From: Cadophora sp. MPI-SDFR-AT-0126
Lineage: Eukaryota; Ascomycota; Leotiomycetes; Helotiales; Ploettnerulaceae
DNA: 64,000 nt
Reading direction: 5' to 3'
NCBI GenBank assembly: GCA_020747065.1
Contig: JAGMVK010000002.1
Span: 2,604,001 to 2,668,000 of the forward strand
This document shows, piece after piece, positions 1 to 12,539 of this stretch (the stretch's first letter is position 1; every line of letters starts with the position of its first letter). The notes below the pieces were generated by a model, which ran no database searches, was not told where the DNA came from, and saw nothing but the letters and a program-made list of their open reading frames with translations. Both the position numbers and the translations under genes were made by a program.

Positions 1-1276
1 TCAGGGGTTCAGGGGAAAGAAGAAGCTTTGCTGCATTATTACGTCTGATTAAACCTTCTACAAAAAGCAACATTCTCCTCAAGTTGAGGTCTCAGCTGAG
101 CAACACGAAAAGAGGCATCTGCGAGACTCTGCGGAGAACCACTTATTTAACACCATCTGGAAACGTCCACAGCCACATCCCGGTTCATGCGACCATGGAA
201 GCTGCAATCTCGCTTAACAACATCATCTCTTGAAGCGGCAGAAACTCCTCCAGCTGGCAAGCAAAGCATGGGTTCCTTCTCGTGGTCGAGCCGCTCTTGA
301 TCAATTCTAAACCGAGGGGATGGCCTTGTGTCAGGAAGTCCTGAAGAGGCAATTTATTTGCAAATTCTCCAATCTTTTGCCTGCTCCCCAAGAGCTGGTT
401 TTTTTCTTCCTGGTGGCTGGAACTTCTCCTATCATTGTAAGAATCGTGGCACTGCAGTTCAATGCAATGCTGTAATTCCCACATTCAGACCAAACACATC
501 GACGTCCTCCGGCTTGGTGGCATACGAGTGGTCTGACTGCATTTGGAGGCTTGCCATTGCAAGATCTGGTGTTACAAGACCGCGCGGGCTGAGCTCCAAG
601 TTGGACTAGCACCACATAAACCTGGACATGTTAGGGCTTCATTGGTTCTCGAACTACCCGGGGAATCCAAGGCTGCTCTACCTGGCAGCAGATCATCAAG
701 CCGTGGAGCATTCGACTGGCTGGTCTTGGGTTAAAGGCCCATGGCAGCCATGCATCCATCCCACCAGTGCCGCGATATCTGGCTGGAGGCGTTCGGGGGG
801 GACATCGTAATTTTCTTTCACGGCTCCCTCGCGCCTTGGGATAGAGATATTTCTATTTTATGTAAGTTATATTCTTTCCATTCTAGTCTCTGTCGTCTGA
901 AGTTTCGGCACGCCCGTCATCTCATATGCATCCACTTGTCATGCCCATTCGCCGATATCAAAAGTAAGTTTACACGGTCCGTGAGCTAGACCCCCCTCTT
1001 CATCCTTGTGGGCCTTGCCTCTTTACCGGAACGGCACTACCTACCAAGCTAGTCTGCTACCTTCTCTCTCAGACCTTGGTTTCCACGTCAGAAAACTTTC
1101 ACCAACTCATCCTTTCGTGCTGCATTGCATCTTCCTGCTTGGAGCAACGCCGGTCGGTTTCTGCGCCAATGCAGCTCACATTCGTTACACCTTGAAGAAA
1201 CCTTCACCCCTCACGCTCTTTACTTTCATGGGAACCTTCCCACATCGTTCTACCGTGCTCACGTTCTCCCGTCACA
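1..1276. other. Intergenic / 5' flank
   Basis: No gene is supported here. Several short open frames exist on both strands, but none has a start, a splice structure or a recognisable domain. The last few hundred bases are pyrimidine-rich and probably hold the promoter and leader of the membrane-protein gene that starts at 1277. Confidence 0.5.
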
Positions 1277-4200
1277 ATGGTATACACGATGCGGTCGAAG
1301 GTTCTTTTACTTCTGCTACTTTGCTTCTGCTTTGAGGCATGTGTGGGAAATATCATACACAGGCAGGATGGACCTACAAATTCACCGATAACAGGTTCGG
1401 CTGCCGCTACCACAACTTCGAATCAGCCAGAACAAACAGAAAGCAGTGGAGGAAATAACAAGGAAAGCACTACCGCAAACCGCTCCAGATCAACATTTGC
1501 AACCTTGACTCCAACTGCCAACTCAACTTCTACCTCAAAATCTGCTACAGTCACCGCGGATGCTACAACTGCGGTCATCTCAAACATCAATGGGGCATCA
1601 CCTACAAGCCCGCTCAATCCTTCGACCTACAATTGTGAGTTCAAATGAGATTGTTATACATCTGTTGTCTTCTTATAAGATGGGAAGTCTCTTCAATATT
1701 GTCAACCCTTAGCGACTTGCGTTGGAGAAGGATTTTAGATGCAGTGGGAGATGATGATAATAACAATTTTCAGCTACACTCACACCCGACAAACTACCCC
1801 TCACGCCCGAGGTCACTCCGGCATTTGGAGTTGGCGGAGTTATCTTGCTGCTTAGTGGTGTGGTCTACACACTGATTGGCATGAAGAACACATTTCTCCA
1901 TGTCTACCTTTCGGCCGCATACCTCTCGAGTTTGGCAGTCACAGTGCTCATTCTATATGTTATGAACCCGCCAGTTAGCAATGCAATTCAGGGGGCATAT
2001 CTCGTAGCCATTGTCATGACAGGACTGATTCTTGGTGGAGCCGCCATCGTGTTTACGGAGATGACCGAGGGACTGGGCTCACTTCTTGGAGGATTCTGCT
2101 TCAGCATGTGGCTTCTCGTCTTACAACCAGGCGGGCTTCTAAAATCAACAAGCAGCAAGGCCGTCTTCATCGCAGCTTTCACTGTTGCAGCCTTTTCGAC
2201 GTCTTTCAGCCACTACACACGACCATATGGAGTGATTGGCGGGATCTCGTTCGGAGGAGCAACTGCAGTTGTGTTGGGTATTGATTGCTTTAGTCGCGCT
2301 GGCTTGAAAGAGTTCTGGGCATATCTCTGGGATCTCAATGATAATCTGTTCCCCCTTGGTGCTACCACTTACCCACTTACTAGAGGCATGAAGGTCGAAA
2401 TTGCGGCCATCATCATCATCTTCCTTGCTGGAATCGTCTCCCAGATGAAGCTCTGGAAGGTTATCAAGGAGCGTCGTGAACAACGAGCTTCCGAACGGTT
2501 ACAAGATGAGCGAACCATGGAACAGGAAGAAGAAAACGTTGGAAGACGTGTCGAGAATGCCGCAGCAGAGGATCGAAGCCAATGGGAAGCTGTCTATGGT
2601 AACAAGGAAAGGGACAAAGCAGCCGGCGGATCTATTCGTGATTCTGGAGTTGGTGACATGGAAAGCCAGAAGAAGGGTCCAAGGAGCGAGGTGACATCCG
2701 TGAGGAGATCTGATGAAGAGATTGAGATGTCTGACATTCCTACACCCGCACCTTCTGGGCTCGTTATGACAAGCAGTGGCCAGGAAGGCGGACAGGTTAC
2801 CGTACGAGTGGCTCGGGATCCGGAAACTCCTCAACTTTTGGACGAGAATGGCAACACCATCGACTCGGATCCCAACGGACGAAACTACTCTTCAGCCCCT
2901 GGTGCGACACAGGTGAGCCTCAACTCAGATAAGATTTGGGTTGTTGGTTCCGACGGTGCAGCTCGACTTGAAAGGCGACCATCCAAGCGAGATTCGAAGC
3001 GAATTTCGGGCTCTGTAGCACCAGAGGTCGTACCTCTACCATTCAAAGTCCCGGAAGGTGACGTCGAGGATGATCGCTCATCAGTTGCTACGTTCGCCGA
3101 TGACGAAGAGGGATTTCACAAGAGACGATCGAAGCATTTGTCAGTTGGTTCTATGCTCATGCGAAAACTTTCCGGAAAATCTGCCAAATCTGCCAAATCA
3201 CACAGGGACTCGAAGAACTTTACTTCTGGGGAAGGTATGAGTACGGACGATTTAGTAATCCCACGTGGAATTGAGGATGACAGAGCAAGTTCCATTGCAG
3301 CTACCATGGACGGATTGAGCGACGATGATATGAGAAGTGTTCGATCGTCATTTGACCATGGGCCAGACACCACCGAATCTGCTCGGCCAGATGACTCGCC
3401 AGTACCGTCACCAACGGAGGAGCAGAAATCCCCTGCGAAAGATCAAGAGCTAGCCATCTCAGAGGAGAAGAGTGCGACGAGACCAGTTTCAGCTGCGACA
3501 GTGGCTACTGACATCTTGGAACCAGCGACAAAGCAGGAAGAAGTTTCACAGGAACAAATTGCGACAAAGCGCAAGTCTTTGACCTTCAGCACTAATCCTA
3601 AGTCAGAAACTCAGTCGACCTCTGAGAAGGTGAGAGATGACGTCGAGAAACAGACCGTGGCACCTTCTGTCATCTCTGCTGTCGAATCGAAGCCGGCAAG
3701 CATCACAAAGGATAGACTACCTCCACAACTCTCGAAGGTGGTCATGTCATACAGGACGAACGAATGGGCTAAGCATCTCAGCAGTGCTGATGCTCCTGAG
3801 TTGGACGAGTTGAAATTGGCAGAATCTCCTGTTGAAAAAGAGCCGAAAGTAGAGGTCGCTGCACCAGTGAATGTTGAAGAACTTCAACAGACGGCCGAAA
3901 ATACAGCACCTCGTCCTGCATCAAGAGCTGCGTCTCAAATGTCCAGCTACGGCCCAACAGCTTTGACAAGGTCAACATCTTCGCTATCAAAAGCGCCACC
4001 GCAAGTGGGAGCTCCACGAGACAATCATTTCCCACCACAGACGCAGGACAATAATCTCAATCGTAGCACCTCGCAACTGTCACTCAACTCGCTGAATGTC
4101 CCTAGAGGATTCCGTTCGTCCTCAGGTCCTCTAATTCCTCAACAGATCGTCGAATCCCCAATCGAAGAGGACTTCTCTTCACAATATCCCGGCATGCAGC

Positions 4201-4817
4201 CAAATGGCAAATTCCAAAATTCCATTCCATTCGGACCATCAACTACCCTCCTTGGGAAGCGCGATTCTATGTTGAGAAGCAAGACCTCATACTCGGCTAA
4301 CCACGCTACGCTCGCTACAACTCCCGAGTTTCCCCAGACTGCTCAGTCTGCATCCCGCGTCAACAGCGAAGCTGGATCGCTCTACAACTACCCCAATACC
4401 AATGCCATCATTGACGACGACGAGATGAGTTTGTCTGCTCGGCGAGATTTGATCCGAGGCTCGTCCTTCGTCCAAGCCGAGCAGTCTTTCAGTCAACCCG
4501 TACTTTACGATTCGCACCAACCGAAACGGCAATCCTCAGCCCCGCATCCAATGGTTAGAGAACAACAACTCGCCTCTTGGAGAGCTAGCGTACAGCAGGA
4601 TTTGAAGAGCACAGCGATTCCAAAACACACGATTGAGCGGTCAAGAAGCGCCTTGTGGCAGGAGAGACAAGCTGAGGAACAGAAAAGGATGATGGAGGAG
4701 AGAAAGAGGGGCGAACGGGATAGCAAATTCGACGAGAGAATGCGAAGAGGCGATATGCTGGATGCCCATCGCGAAGCGTTACGAAGGATGCAGGCCACTG
4801 CAAATAGGAACGCTTAG
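1277..4817 (+). CDS. DUF4203 (TM7S3/TM198-like) seven-helix membrane protein with long disordered tail
   Basis: Two exons, 1277-1634 and 1774-4817, joined across a 139-bp GTGAGT...CAG intron in phase 1; about 1133 residues. The N-terminus has a signal peptide (leucine run at about residues 9-15), then a Ser/Thr-rich extracellular stretch to about residue 115. Seven hydrophobic segments follow between about residues 137 and 335, with the small-residue and aromatic pattern of the DUF4203/TM198-like domain. The remaining 800 or so residues are hydrophilic and low in order: charged, Ser/Pro-rich, with a basic Arg/Glu-rich C-terminal helix. The topology suggests a plasma-membrane or endomembrane protein with a large cytoplasmic tail. 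The biochemical function of fungal DUF4203 proteins is not established and none is assigned. A second in-frame ATG lies four codons downstream and would keep the signal peptide. Confidence 0.88.
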
Positions 4818-6276
4818 AGCCGCCCCGGATTGATACCCCAATACATACGACATATTTATTTCTTAATATTTAATTTTCGCGGACGAGGAGTTTGGACCTT
4901 GGAGATCATGGTTATGTTTTGATATGACATGTATGACCCAAGGTAATGTACATAGGCGCTTTCGAAAAGGGAGTTGGGGTGAGAGGATCTGCTCTGGATG
5001 GGCGGGAAAACAGGACAGGATTGGATTGAAGATAGGTATCGGAATATTGGGAGTTCTGTACATGGAAAGTCGGTATCTTGTTACGGCTCACGCTGTATTG
5101 CCACGACGGATCGGCAGAGGTAGATAAATCAATTCCAAAAACATCACTTATTAACAAACGTTAAATCCGAGCAGGACTTCTTTCTATGGGTAGGTAAGTA
5201 AAAGTCTGATAAGGGTTTTCAGATGCAAATCTCGCTTCTGCTAAATTTCCTGCCGCTGAGTAACACATCCCAGCAAAGTCGACCCCTCTTTTCCAACCCT
5301 GGATAGGAAAGTGAACGGGAGGAAGGATAGTCATATGCGTTTTCCATGCATGTAATAAGACAGCACATGCAATATCCTGGTACGTTCTGAAACACTTGAG
5401 AGGTTGCTTTCTCACAGCCTTTGGAGAGTGGGTGTGGTACAGGCTAATACCAGGCAGATTCTAGATCGTCTGTAAGATGGATGGTTCAGCGCCTCTCAGC
5501 AATGCCGATCACTTACGGGAGGCTTGCTTACGAAGGGAATGGTCGCTAAAGGCTATTTGGTATTGGAAGTGAAGTCAATTTCTGTCGGGAGGACATGTAG
5601 AAACTGCTTGGCCTGCTTGAATGCCGGTTTCGGGACAGGGACAGATACTCCAAAAACTTACCATTATGTTTCTCGCCCTTTTGCTTGCCACGAACTGGAA
5701 GAAGTTCAAATGGATACCCACACGTGACTCAGCGCTTGGCTGAATTGTTCGCCCAAAACTTGTTTTCTTCTCTTTTTTATTTTCGATCCAGACAGACCTC
5801 TTTGTCTTCACTTTTTACACACGAACATTCATCTTGTCTTGTCTCAAACAGACGCGGCACAGAAAGCAGTTTCATCAAAGAAAGTTAAGTTCAAAGTTTC
5901 CGCTGGGATCGCCTTCAGTCATCCCTCGGATTTCGCTTTCGCGCACCGTTACTCATCATTCCACATTAGGGGACGGCGGGGAGTAAGCACCTAGACGCCG
6001 AAAGTTTATCAACCACCTGCAGTGCATCTTCAGCGGATCTCGGGTCTACACAGCCCAGCCAGCCAGCAGCAGTGCGGCGTTGAAACTTCTCCGTTCCCTA
6101 ATCCTCTGCTCTACTCTCACTCCCTTACTTTCTTACTTTTGACACTTACTTGCGACAGCTTTACTGCTGCGATGAACATGATTTTGCTCTTCTGATTGGA
6201 CGACTGAGTGTCTGACTGTGATTTCTTGTGTCTGTGTCGCTTTATTCGTCCCATTGATATCCCATTTTCTCTCAAG
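4818..6276. other. Intergenic: 3' flank plus pyrimidine-rich leader of the histidine kinase gene
   Basis: No coding region is recognised. The stretch from about 5740 to 6270 has repeated CT-rich tracts just upstream of the kinase start codon, as is usual for promoters and leaders of filamentous fungi. Confidence 0.4.
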
Positions 6277-9200
6277 ATGAACGGCTGTACGGCTTCGAAA
6301 TGCTCGGTTTCTGCTCGTGATCGAGAGGTCTTTAGGTAAGTACAATCACGGGTAAGTGATTGGAAAGCTGCAGTTGCTAATCTCTACCTGTAGATACTAT
6401 CTCCCCTCCTCTTCGAGTATCCCCGACAAAGACGCTGGCCCCTCGAAGAAAGCGTCCAGCGATCCGACCTTGACAGCATTTGCACAGCTAGGATGCCTAC
6501 GGATTAATTGCAAGCGGGGGATAATCACATTGTCGACGAAGGATACCGAATATGTGCTGGCCGAAGCAACCCAGGAGCTATCATTACAGAAAGACGATGA
6601 CGAGACGGACAACCTGTGGCATGGCGAAGGAGCGCTTCTTCCTGGAAGGCAAGGGCTAGGAGCAGAGATTAGGAAGGTATTCGATGGACCAGATCCGCCG
6701 GCTATCTTCCTGTGCGGCGATCTCGCGGCAGACGATCGATTCAAAGATGCCTATCCAGTTGTGAACCCGCCCCATCTACGAGCATTTGCATGCGTGCCCC
6801 TCATCTCGCCTTTACACAATATCCATGTCGGGAACTACATTGTGGTGGATGATAAGCCGAGGGATAATCTGAGTGATGGGGAGAGACAGTTTTTGGCTGA
6901 CATGGCGCTGACGGTTATGGATTATCTGGAGGCTGGACGGGTGAAGAAGCAGCAATATCGGGCGGAGAGGATGATTAAAGCGATTGGGTTGTTTATTGAA
7001 GGCAAATCAACGCTGAGAGAATGGTGGCTGGAGACTGGACATAAATACCAACATGCGTCTTTGAAGAAACGAGCAAGAGATAGCACGCCTCTTGACAGAC
7101 AAGCGGATATCGAGTTTGGTGTCCAGGAAACGACGGATTACTTCTCGCGGAATGGATTAAATGGATTGGCAGATCGGAGTTACAGAAGCGCTCTTTCGAA
7201 ATCGCCGTCATCCGTGTCCCTTTCCACAACTGACCAAGGTGAACGAATGAACATTGGTGATGGAAGACCACCTATGCCTCGGAACGATACCGTTCTTTCT
7301 GGCTCGGACCTTACGCCTACATCGGTACCTCATAGTACGGATGGGAGCTCACAAGCTACGAGAAGGGATACGCTGGCTTCGACGGCGGATACTACACCTT
7401 CGACTTTGGTATCGAAATCTTACCAAGATCGCAATAGTTCAGTTACGACCTTTGACGATACTGTGACTGATCCCACTCCAGATCCAGAGAAGCACAATTC
7501 TGTCCAGTTTGACCTCCCACCACCCGAGCCCACGACACACGATGAATCCAAGGACTTGCAAAATGCCGTTCTCTCATCCGACGTTAAAGGAGTATTCGCT
7601 CGAGCCAGTAACTTAATCCGAGAGGCTATCGGGGTTGAGGGAGTCATTTACTACGATGCCAGTGTTGGGTCATTCGGCGGTAGTTCCAACAAGGAAGTCA
7701 TGAACGAAAAAGCACCAGGAGCATTCAGCTCAGACCAATTAATTGACAACATGGTCACCACAAGCGAAGACGACTATGGCCGCCAATCCTCCGGCACAGA
7801 CGCAGAATACAAACTCGGTACTCCAGCCCCGGATACCTCAACAGACAAATTCTGCAACGTGCTTGGATTCAGTACACGACGAAGATCGAGCTTGAAAGGA
7901 CACGATGTCATGGAAGAGCGCAAGCGCATGCCGGAGTCTGTATTGAGGAAGCTGCTTAAGAGATATCCGCATGGCAAGGTCTTCAACTTTGATGAGGATG
8001 GCACTTATTCTTCGAGTGAGTCGGATCATAATCCGGCTGATAATTTGAAGGATGCGCAGGGGAAGCCGCTCGGGAAGCATTTATCGGATAATGCTAAGCG
8101 GAGGAATCGGAGTTCGAGGGAGTCGGAAGCTGCTGCAATCTTGAAGGTTCTTCCCGGTGCGAGGAGTGTCTTTTGGTAAGCTTGTCGGCTTCATATTTTG
8201 ATTTCTTAAAAGACAATTACATACTTATTTTGTGTGCAGGTTCCCTCTCTGGGATGCGTCTCGCGAACGTTGGTTTAGTGGATCATTTGTATGGTCTTCC
8301 TGCTCTACACGCACCCTTTGCCCAGTTGAAGATATCACTTATCTTGCCGCTTTTGGCAATAGCACGATGGCTGAGATTGCCCGTCTCTCAGCTCAGGTTC
8401 TGTCGAAGATGAAGACGGACTTCATCTCTAGCATTTCTCATGAGCTGCGATCTCCACTTCACGGCGTTTTGGCTAGTGTAGAGTTTCTTCAGGAGACGCA
8501 AATGACAGAAATACAATCCGATATGGTCAGCAACATCCATGCTTCTGGGAAAGTTCTCCTGGATACCATCAACCACGTTCTGGACTTCTCGAAGGTGAAT
8601 CGGAAGACCAAGAACAAGAAGAGGATGCCGAAGAGAAAGCTGAAGAAATTGGGCAGACGGGAGAGCGTAGATGAAGGAGGAGAGGAGAAGGCCGATATCT
8701 GTATCTTGTCCGAGGAAGTCATCGAGAGTATCTACGCTGGCCAAGGAGTCAGCAAAAAGGCCCTAGGACTAGCTGGTCATCGTCGACACCCATCTGTAGG
8801 CAGTTCGGAATCTCCCATTACTGTCATTGTGGATATTCAGTGGCGACCGAATTGGACATTTGAAATCGACGCCGGAGCTTGGAGAAGGATCATCATGAAC
8901 CTCTTCAGTAATGCGATGAAATACACCAAAGCTGGTTTCGTCAATATCGCCATCGAAGTCGAAGAGGACGTAGCATCTCACAGCAAGAAGTCAAGAGCGA
9001 ATATCGTTTTGAAGATCAAGGACTCTGGGAAGGGCATCTCTCAGGAATTCTTGAAGCACCAATTGTACAAGCCATTCACCCAGGAAGATAGTCTCGCAAC
9101 TGGAGCCGGTCTTGGTTTGAGCATTGTCAAAGCGATCATACAGGATTTAGGTGGCAGGATTGAATTTCAGAGTGAGCCTGGGTGTGGTACTGAAGCCACT

Positions 9201-10482
9201 GTCCGTATCCCGCTCACGGAACGCTTACCGAAGCCCGACAGTCTGAAGGTCGTTAACGAGGTTAAAGAAAGTGTCCAAGGGCATAAATTCCGACTGGAGT
9301 GTTTCGACCGATATCCAGATATTACTGAAACACCTACTGGCATTCTCTCCGCTGAATTCGAGGCTGCTATGATGTTGAAGTCGACTGTGCAAGATACATT
9401 AGTGGATTGGTTCGGCATGGAAGATGCTTCAGCCACGACTTCTGAACCATCAGTCGCTGATGTGGTTGTCGTTATGGAATCCGGGATGGGCGAGAAATCT
9501 CTAGATGAGATACTGCAAGCACATTACGATACTTACCCGAAGAAAGAGGAGAAGTCGGTCGCTATTGTTCTTACAAGCTCGTATCATTCTGGGCCCAAGA
9601 TCGATTCTCATAACCACTTCCGGATTTTCTATCTTCAGCAACCGTAAGTACTCACCTTTTCCTCCTTCAAGCTCAAATGCTGATATCAGGTAGATATGGA
9701 CCGCATAAGATTGGAAAGATTCTCCACCAAGCATTCTGCATGATGTCGAACGGCGTGCCTTCCGAATTAGCCATCACATCACCCGCAGAAAGCGAGCCGG
9801 TAACACCCATCGTCGCCCATCTTCCCGATTTCCCCATCAGTCCACCAATATCCGCAACGGTAGATTTCGCTCATCGCACTCCTCCCAAGGAGGTCCAGAT
9901 TCAAGTCAAAGAGCATCCGGCTGTGGAATCGAACTCCCCTATACAGGTCAAGTCATCGGAACAGGAAAACGCAAAACCGCCTCTAACAAATGGAGACACG
10001 CCTGACTCAGAGAAAGCTCTTCGCGTCTTGTTAGTAGAGGACAATGAGATCAATCTTAAGCTTCTCATTGCTACTATGCGGAAACTAAACCTGGATCATG
10101 CGACAGCTGTTAATGGCCTTGAAGCTTTCAATTCCTATAAAGACTGCGAGGGGAATTTCGACGTTATCTTCATGGGTGCGTTCCCCTTTCCTCATCAACT
10201 CCACAAGACTCTCGGTATCCGTACTAATGCTCACTAGATATCTCCATGCCCGTAATGTCCGGCATCGAATCTACACGGCACATCCGCCGCTTTGAAAAAG
10301 AAAATGGTCTGCAGCCTGTTGCGTTGATTGCGCTTACTGGTGCGGCAAACCCGAGTACGAGGCAGGAGGCCTTTAGTAGCGGGGTTGATTTATTTTTGAC
10401 GAAGCCGGTGCCGATGAAGGCACTGAGGGGTATGTTGGATGACTTAAGGAGGGAAGGAAGGGGCGTCTTTGCTGGCATGTAA
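6277..10482 (+). CDS. Hybrid sensor histidine kinase (GAF-HisKA-HATPase-REC)
   Basis: Five exons: 6277-6335, 6394-8175, 8240-9643, 9694-10175 and 10238-10482; 1323 residues. A GAF-like sensor region lies at about residues 40-205, followed by a long Ser/Thr-rich linker. The H-box SHELRSPLHG puts the phospho-accepting His near residue 681. The ATPase region has the N-box (LFSNAMKYT), the G1 box (DSGKGIS) and the G2 box (GAGLGLSIV). The C-terminal receiver has the acidic pair in VEDNEIN, the phospho-accepting Asp at about residue 1243 in FMDISMP, and the Lys in LTKPV. All catalytic positions are present. Hybrid kinases of this kind pass phosphate through an HPt protein (Ypd1) to response regulators such as Skn7 or Ssk1. 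There is no transmembrane segment, so a soluble cytoplasmic sensor is likely. The fungal kinase class is left open. The short first exon and the phase-1 intron inside the Asp codon are notable. Confidence 0.93.
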
Positions 10483-12539
10483 GAGATCTTGGATGGGGAT
10501 GAGGTTGACGTTGAGTTGGGGAAAGGAAGGGGGAATCGTTGGGAATGAATATGCTGCAATGGACTGAATTGTCACGAACTGGAATGTTGGTTGGATACAT
10601 GGAGTATGTGGTGTTTACTTCTGGAAGGCCACTTGGGATTGATGGAGTTCAGGCCTTTTCACATGAAAAGGAAACTGTCGACAGCGAAAGAAAATGGCAA
10701 GGAGGAGGATGAAAATAGCAGTTACTATTAGGTCTGCTCCTCCAACACTTGTTTCTTAAGAATACCCTCACGAGTAATGAGGGTCGAGAATGGAGATTGA
10801 TATAATGCATACCATACCATCTATTTATATCCCCTTTCTCTCTGTTGACAGCTATATCTAATTCCCTTATGAATACTAAGAGCCCTGAAGCCTTGAAGCC
10901 CTGAAGCCCTGAAGCCCTGACAAATACCGAAGAACAGAACGAGAAGAAGCATCATCCTCGTACTTGCTCGCATGAACCGTAGCTAGCTAGTAAGGCAGCA
11001 CAGACTCCCTCTCGATCACTGCACACCTGTCAGATTGTCAATATTCATGCACAAAAGGTACGCCACGAAGAACACCCCGTTCTTCGTTTAGGTTGGGCTG
11101 AAGTGGATTCCAAATTCTGGGATGTTTCCTTATGGGGGGAGAGTAGGGTTTACAGGGCTGATTGGGTGTAAATGTTGGTACCAGGATGATGGGTATGGAA
11201 TGTAACTTTATTGCGTTGGGAGATAGGAACGCGTGTGTTTCTTTGATTAAATAAATTGATTGAGTAGTTAATTGGAAGGTTCTGGATTCTTCTTTCTTCC
11301 GCTGTTCGCGTGCGTAATATACTTTCCATCGTGACACTTGCAGGTATATGAGGTACTCCTGTAATAACCCAGAAGTGATGATGACTGCATGTCCTGCAGT
11401 GCGTGCGGCTCGGTACAACAACTCCGTGATCCTGCATACGTGCATGGATGCAGACTAGGTACGGAGAGATTCTGCAGATGATGGAGTTCAATGGAAGGAG
11501 ATGATACATTTGGAGCCGCAGAGAAGGCATGAAGCGGCATAACGTGTCAATCACATACAATCGGTGTACGTGCGCTTTGACTTTTCTGGTCTGCTTCGGG
11601 CTGGTCTTGTCAGCGGTGCCGTGGGGTTGGATCAGTGCTAAGAGTACCTCCTGAATCTCGTTCTGTCAAAGCAAAATAGAGTAGAGCTGAGGAACGAACC
11701 CCTTTTCACTGCTTCTCGGTGTATGTACTGTGCTGGATATGATTCATGGAATATTGGGTATTCCCTACCTATCCAAATATCTTGGAAGAGGCGAAAATAA
11801 TCTTGTGATACTTTGCAAACCAGTCGTCTGGCTTGTAGTACAGAAGAATATATTAATAAATAAAGTATCTAGCTGGACCTGACCAGACCCCTGGGATACA
11901 CCCCGTACAAAGTACTAAGTGGCGATCCACTACGCTACGATACACCACACCGGCTGAGTGCGCCATCGTCCAGGAATCGCACTGTTGATTCGAATTAGTT
12001 TCCTAAAAGTCTTCGCCCGCGTCGCAGCCCGTCCAGTAGGGAATAGATGTTGGGGCTGATTAGACCAGGAACAGGAACAAAGATCCAGGAACGCGGAAAA
12101 CTTCTATGCACCGCTCCGCATCGTATCTAGGACGTGCCTTGCTTTAATCGACTGAGACGCGACGAACGAGGCGTGTGCTGGCGGGTGCTTGCTTATTATT
12201 GATGCTGTGCCTGGCCCTTGTATGATATATACTTGCTTGTCCCATTGCGTCCAGTCCGGGTTCCGAACGTCTGTGAGACTTGGAATCGATCTAAACACTT
12301 GGTCCACTACATCTCTTACCAGATTCTCTTCTCTTCTGTATTGTGTTTACTGTTTGGTGGAGAGACTTATCTGTGTTTTGTTTCTGAATTGATTGTATTA
12401 TTGTTTGGTTTGGGGTGGAATTGTATTGCTTGCTTGGTTATATGCGAAATGCTCTCAGCATGATTTCCATGGGAGAGGACATTTCGCGAATGGCCAGCCG
12501 CGCTAAATTTCTCCTGCAGCAAGTCGACACTCCAATTAG
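10483..12539. other. Intergenic, about 2 kb, with short repeats
   Basis: No gene is recognised. It contains two perfect inverted repeats downstream of the kinase stop (10654-10671 and 10764-10784) and an 8-bp tandem repeat at 10881-10920. The part after about 12150 may hold an unresolved first exon of the Erf4-domain gene. Confidence 0.4.
10881..10920. repeat. 8-bp tandem repeat, five copies
   Basis: Five head-to-tail copies of AGCCCTGA, with one T substitution in the second copy. It is non-coding and lies about 400 bp downstream of the histidine kinase stop codon. A simple microsatellite is the likeliest explanation. Confidence 0.85.
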
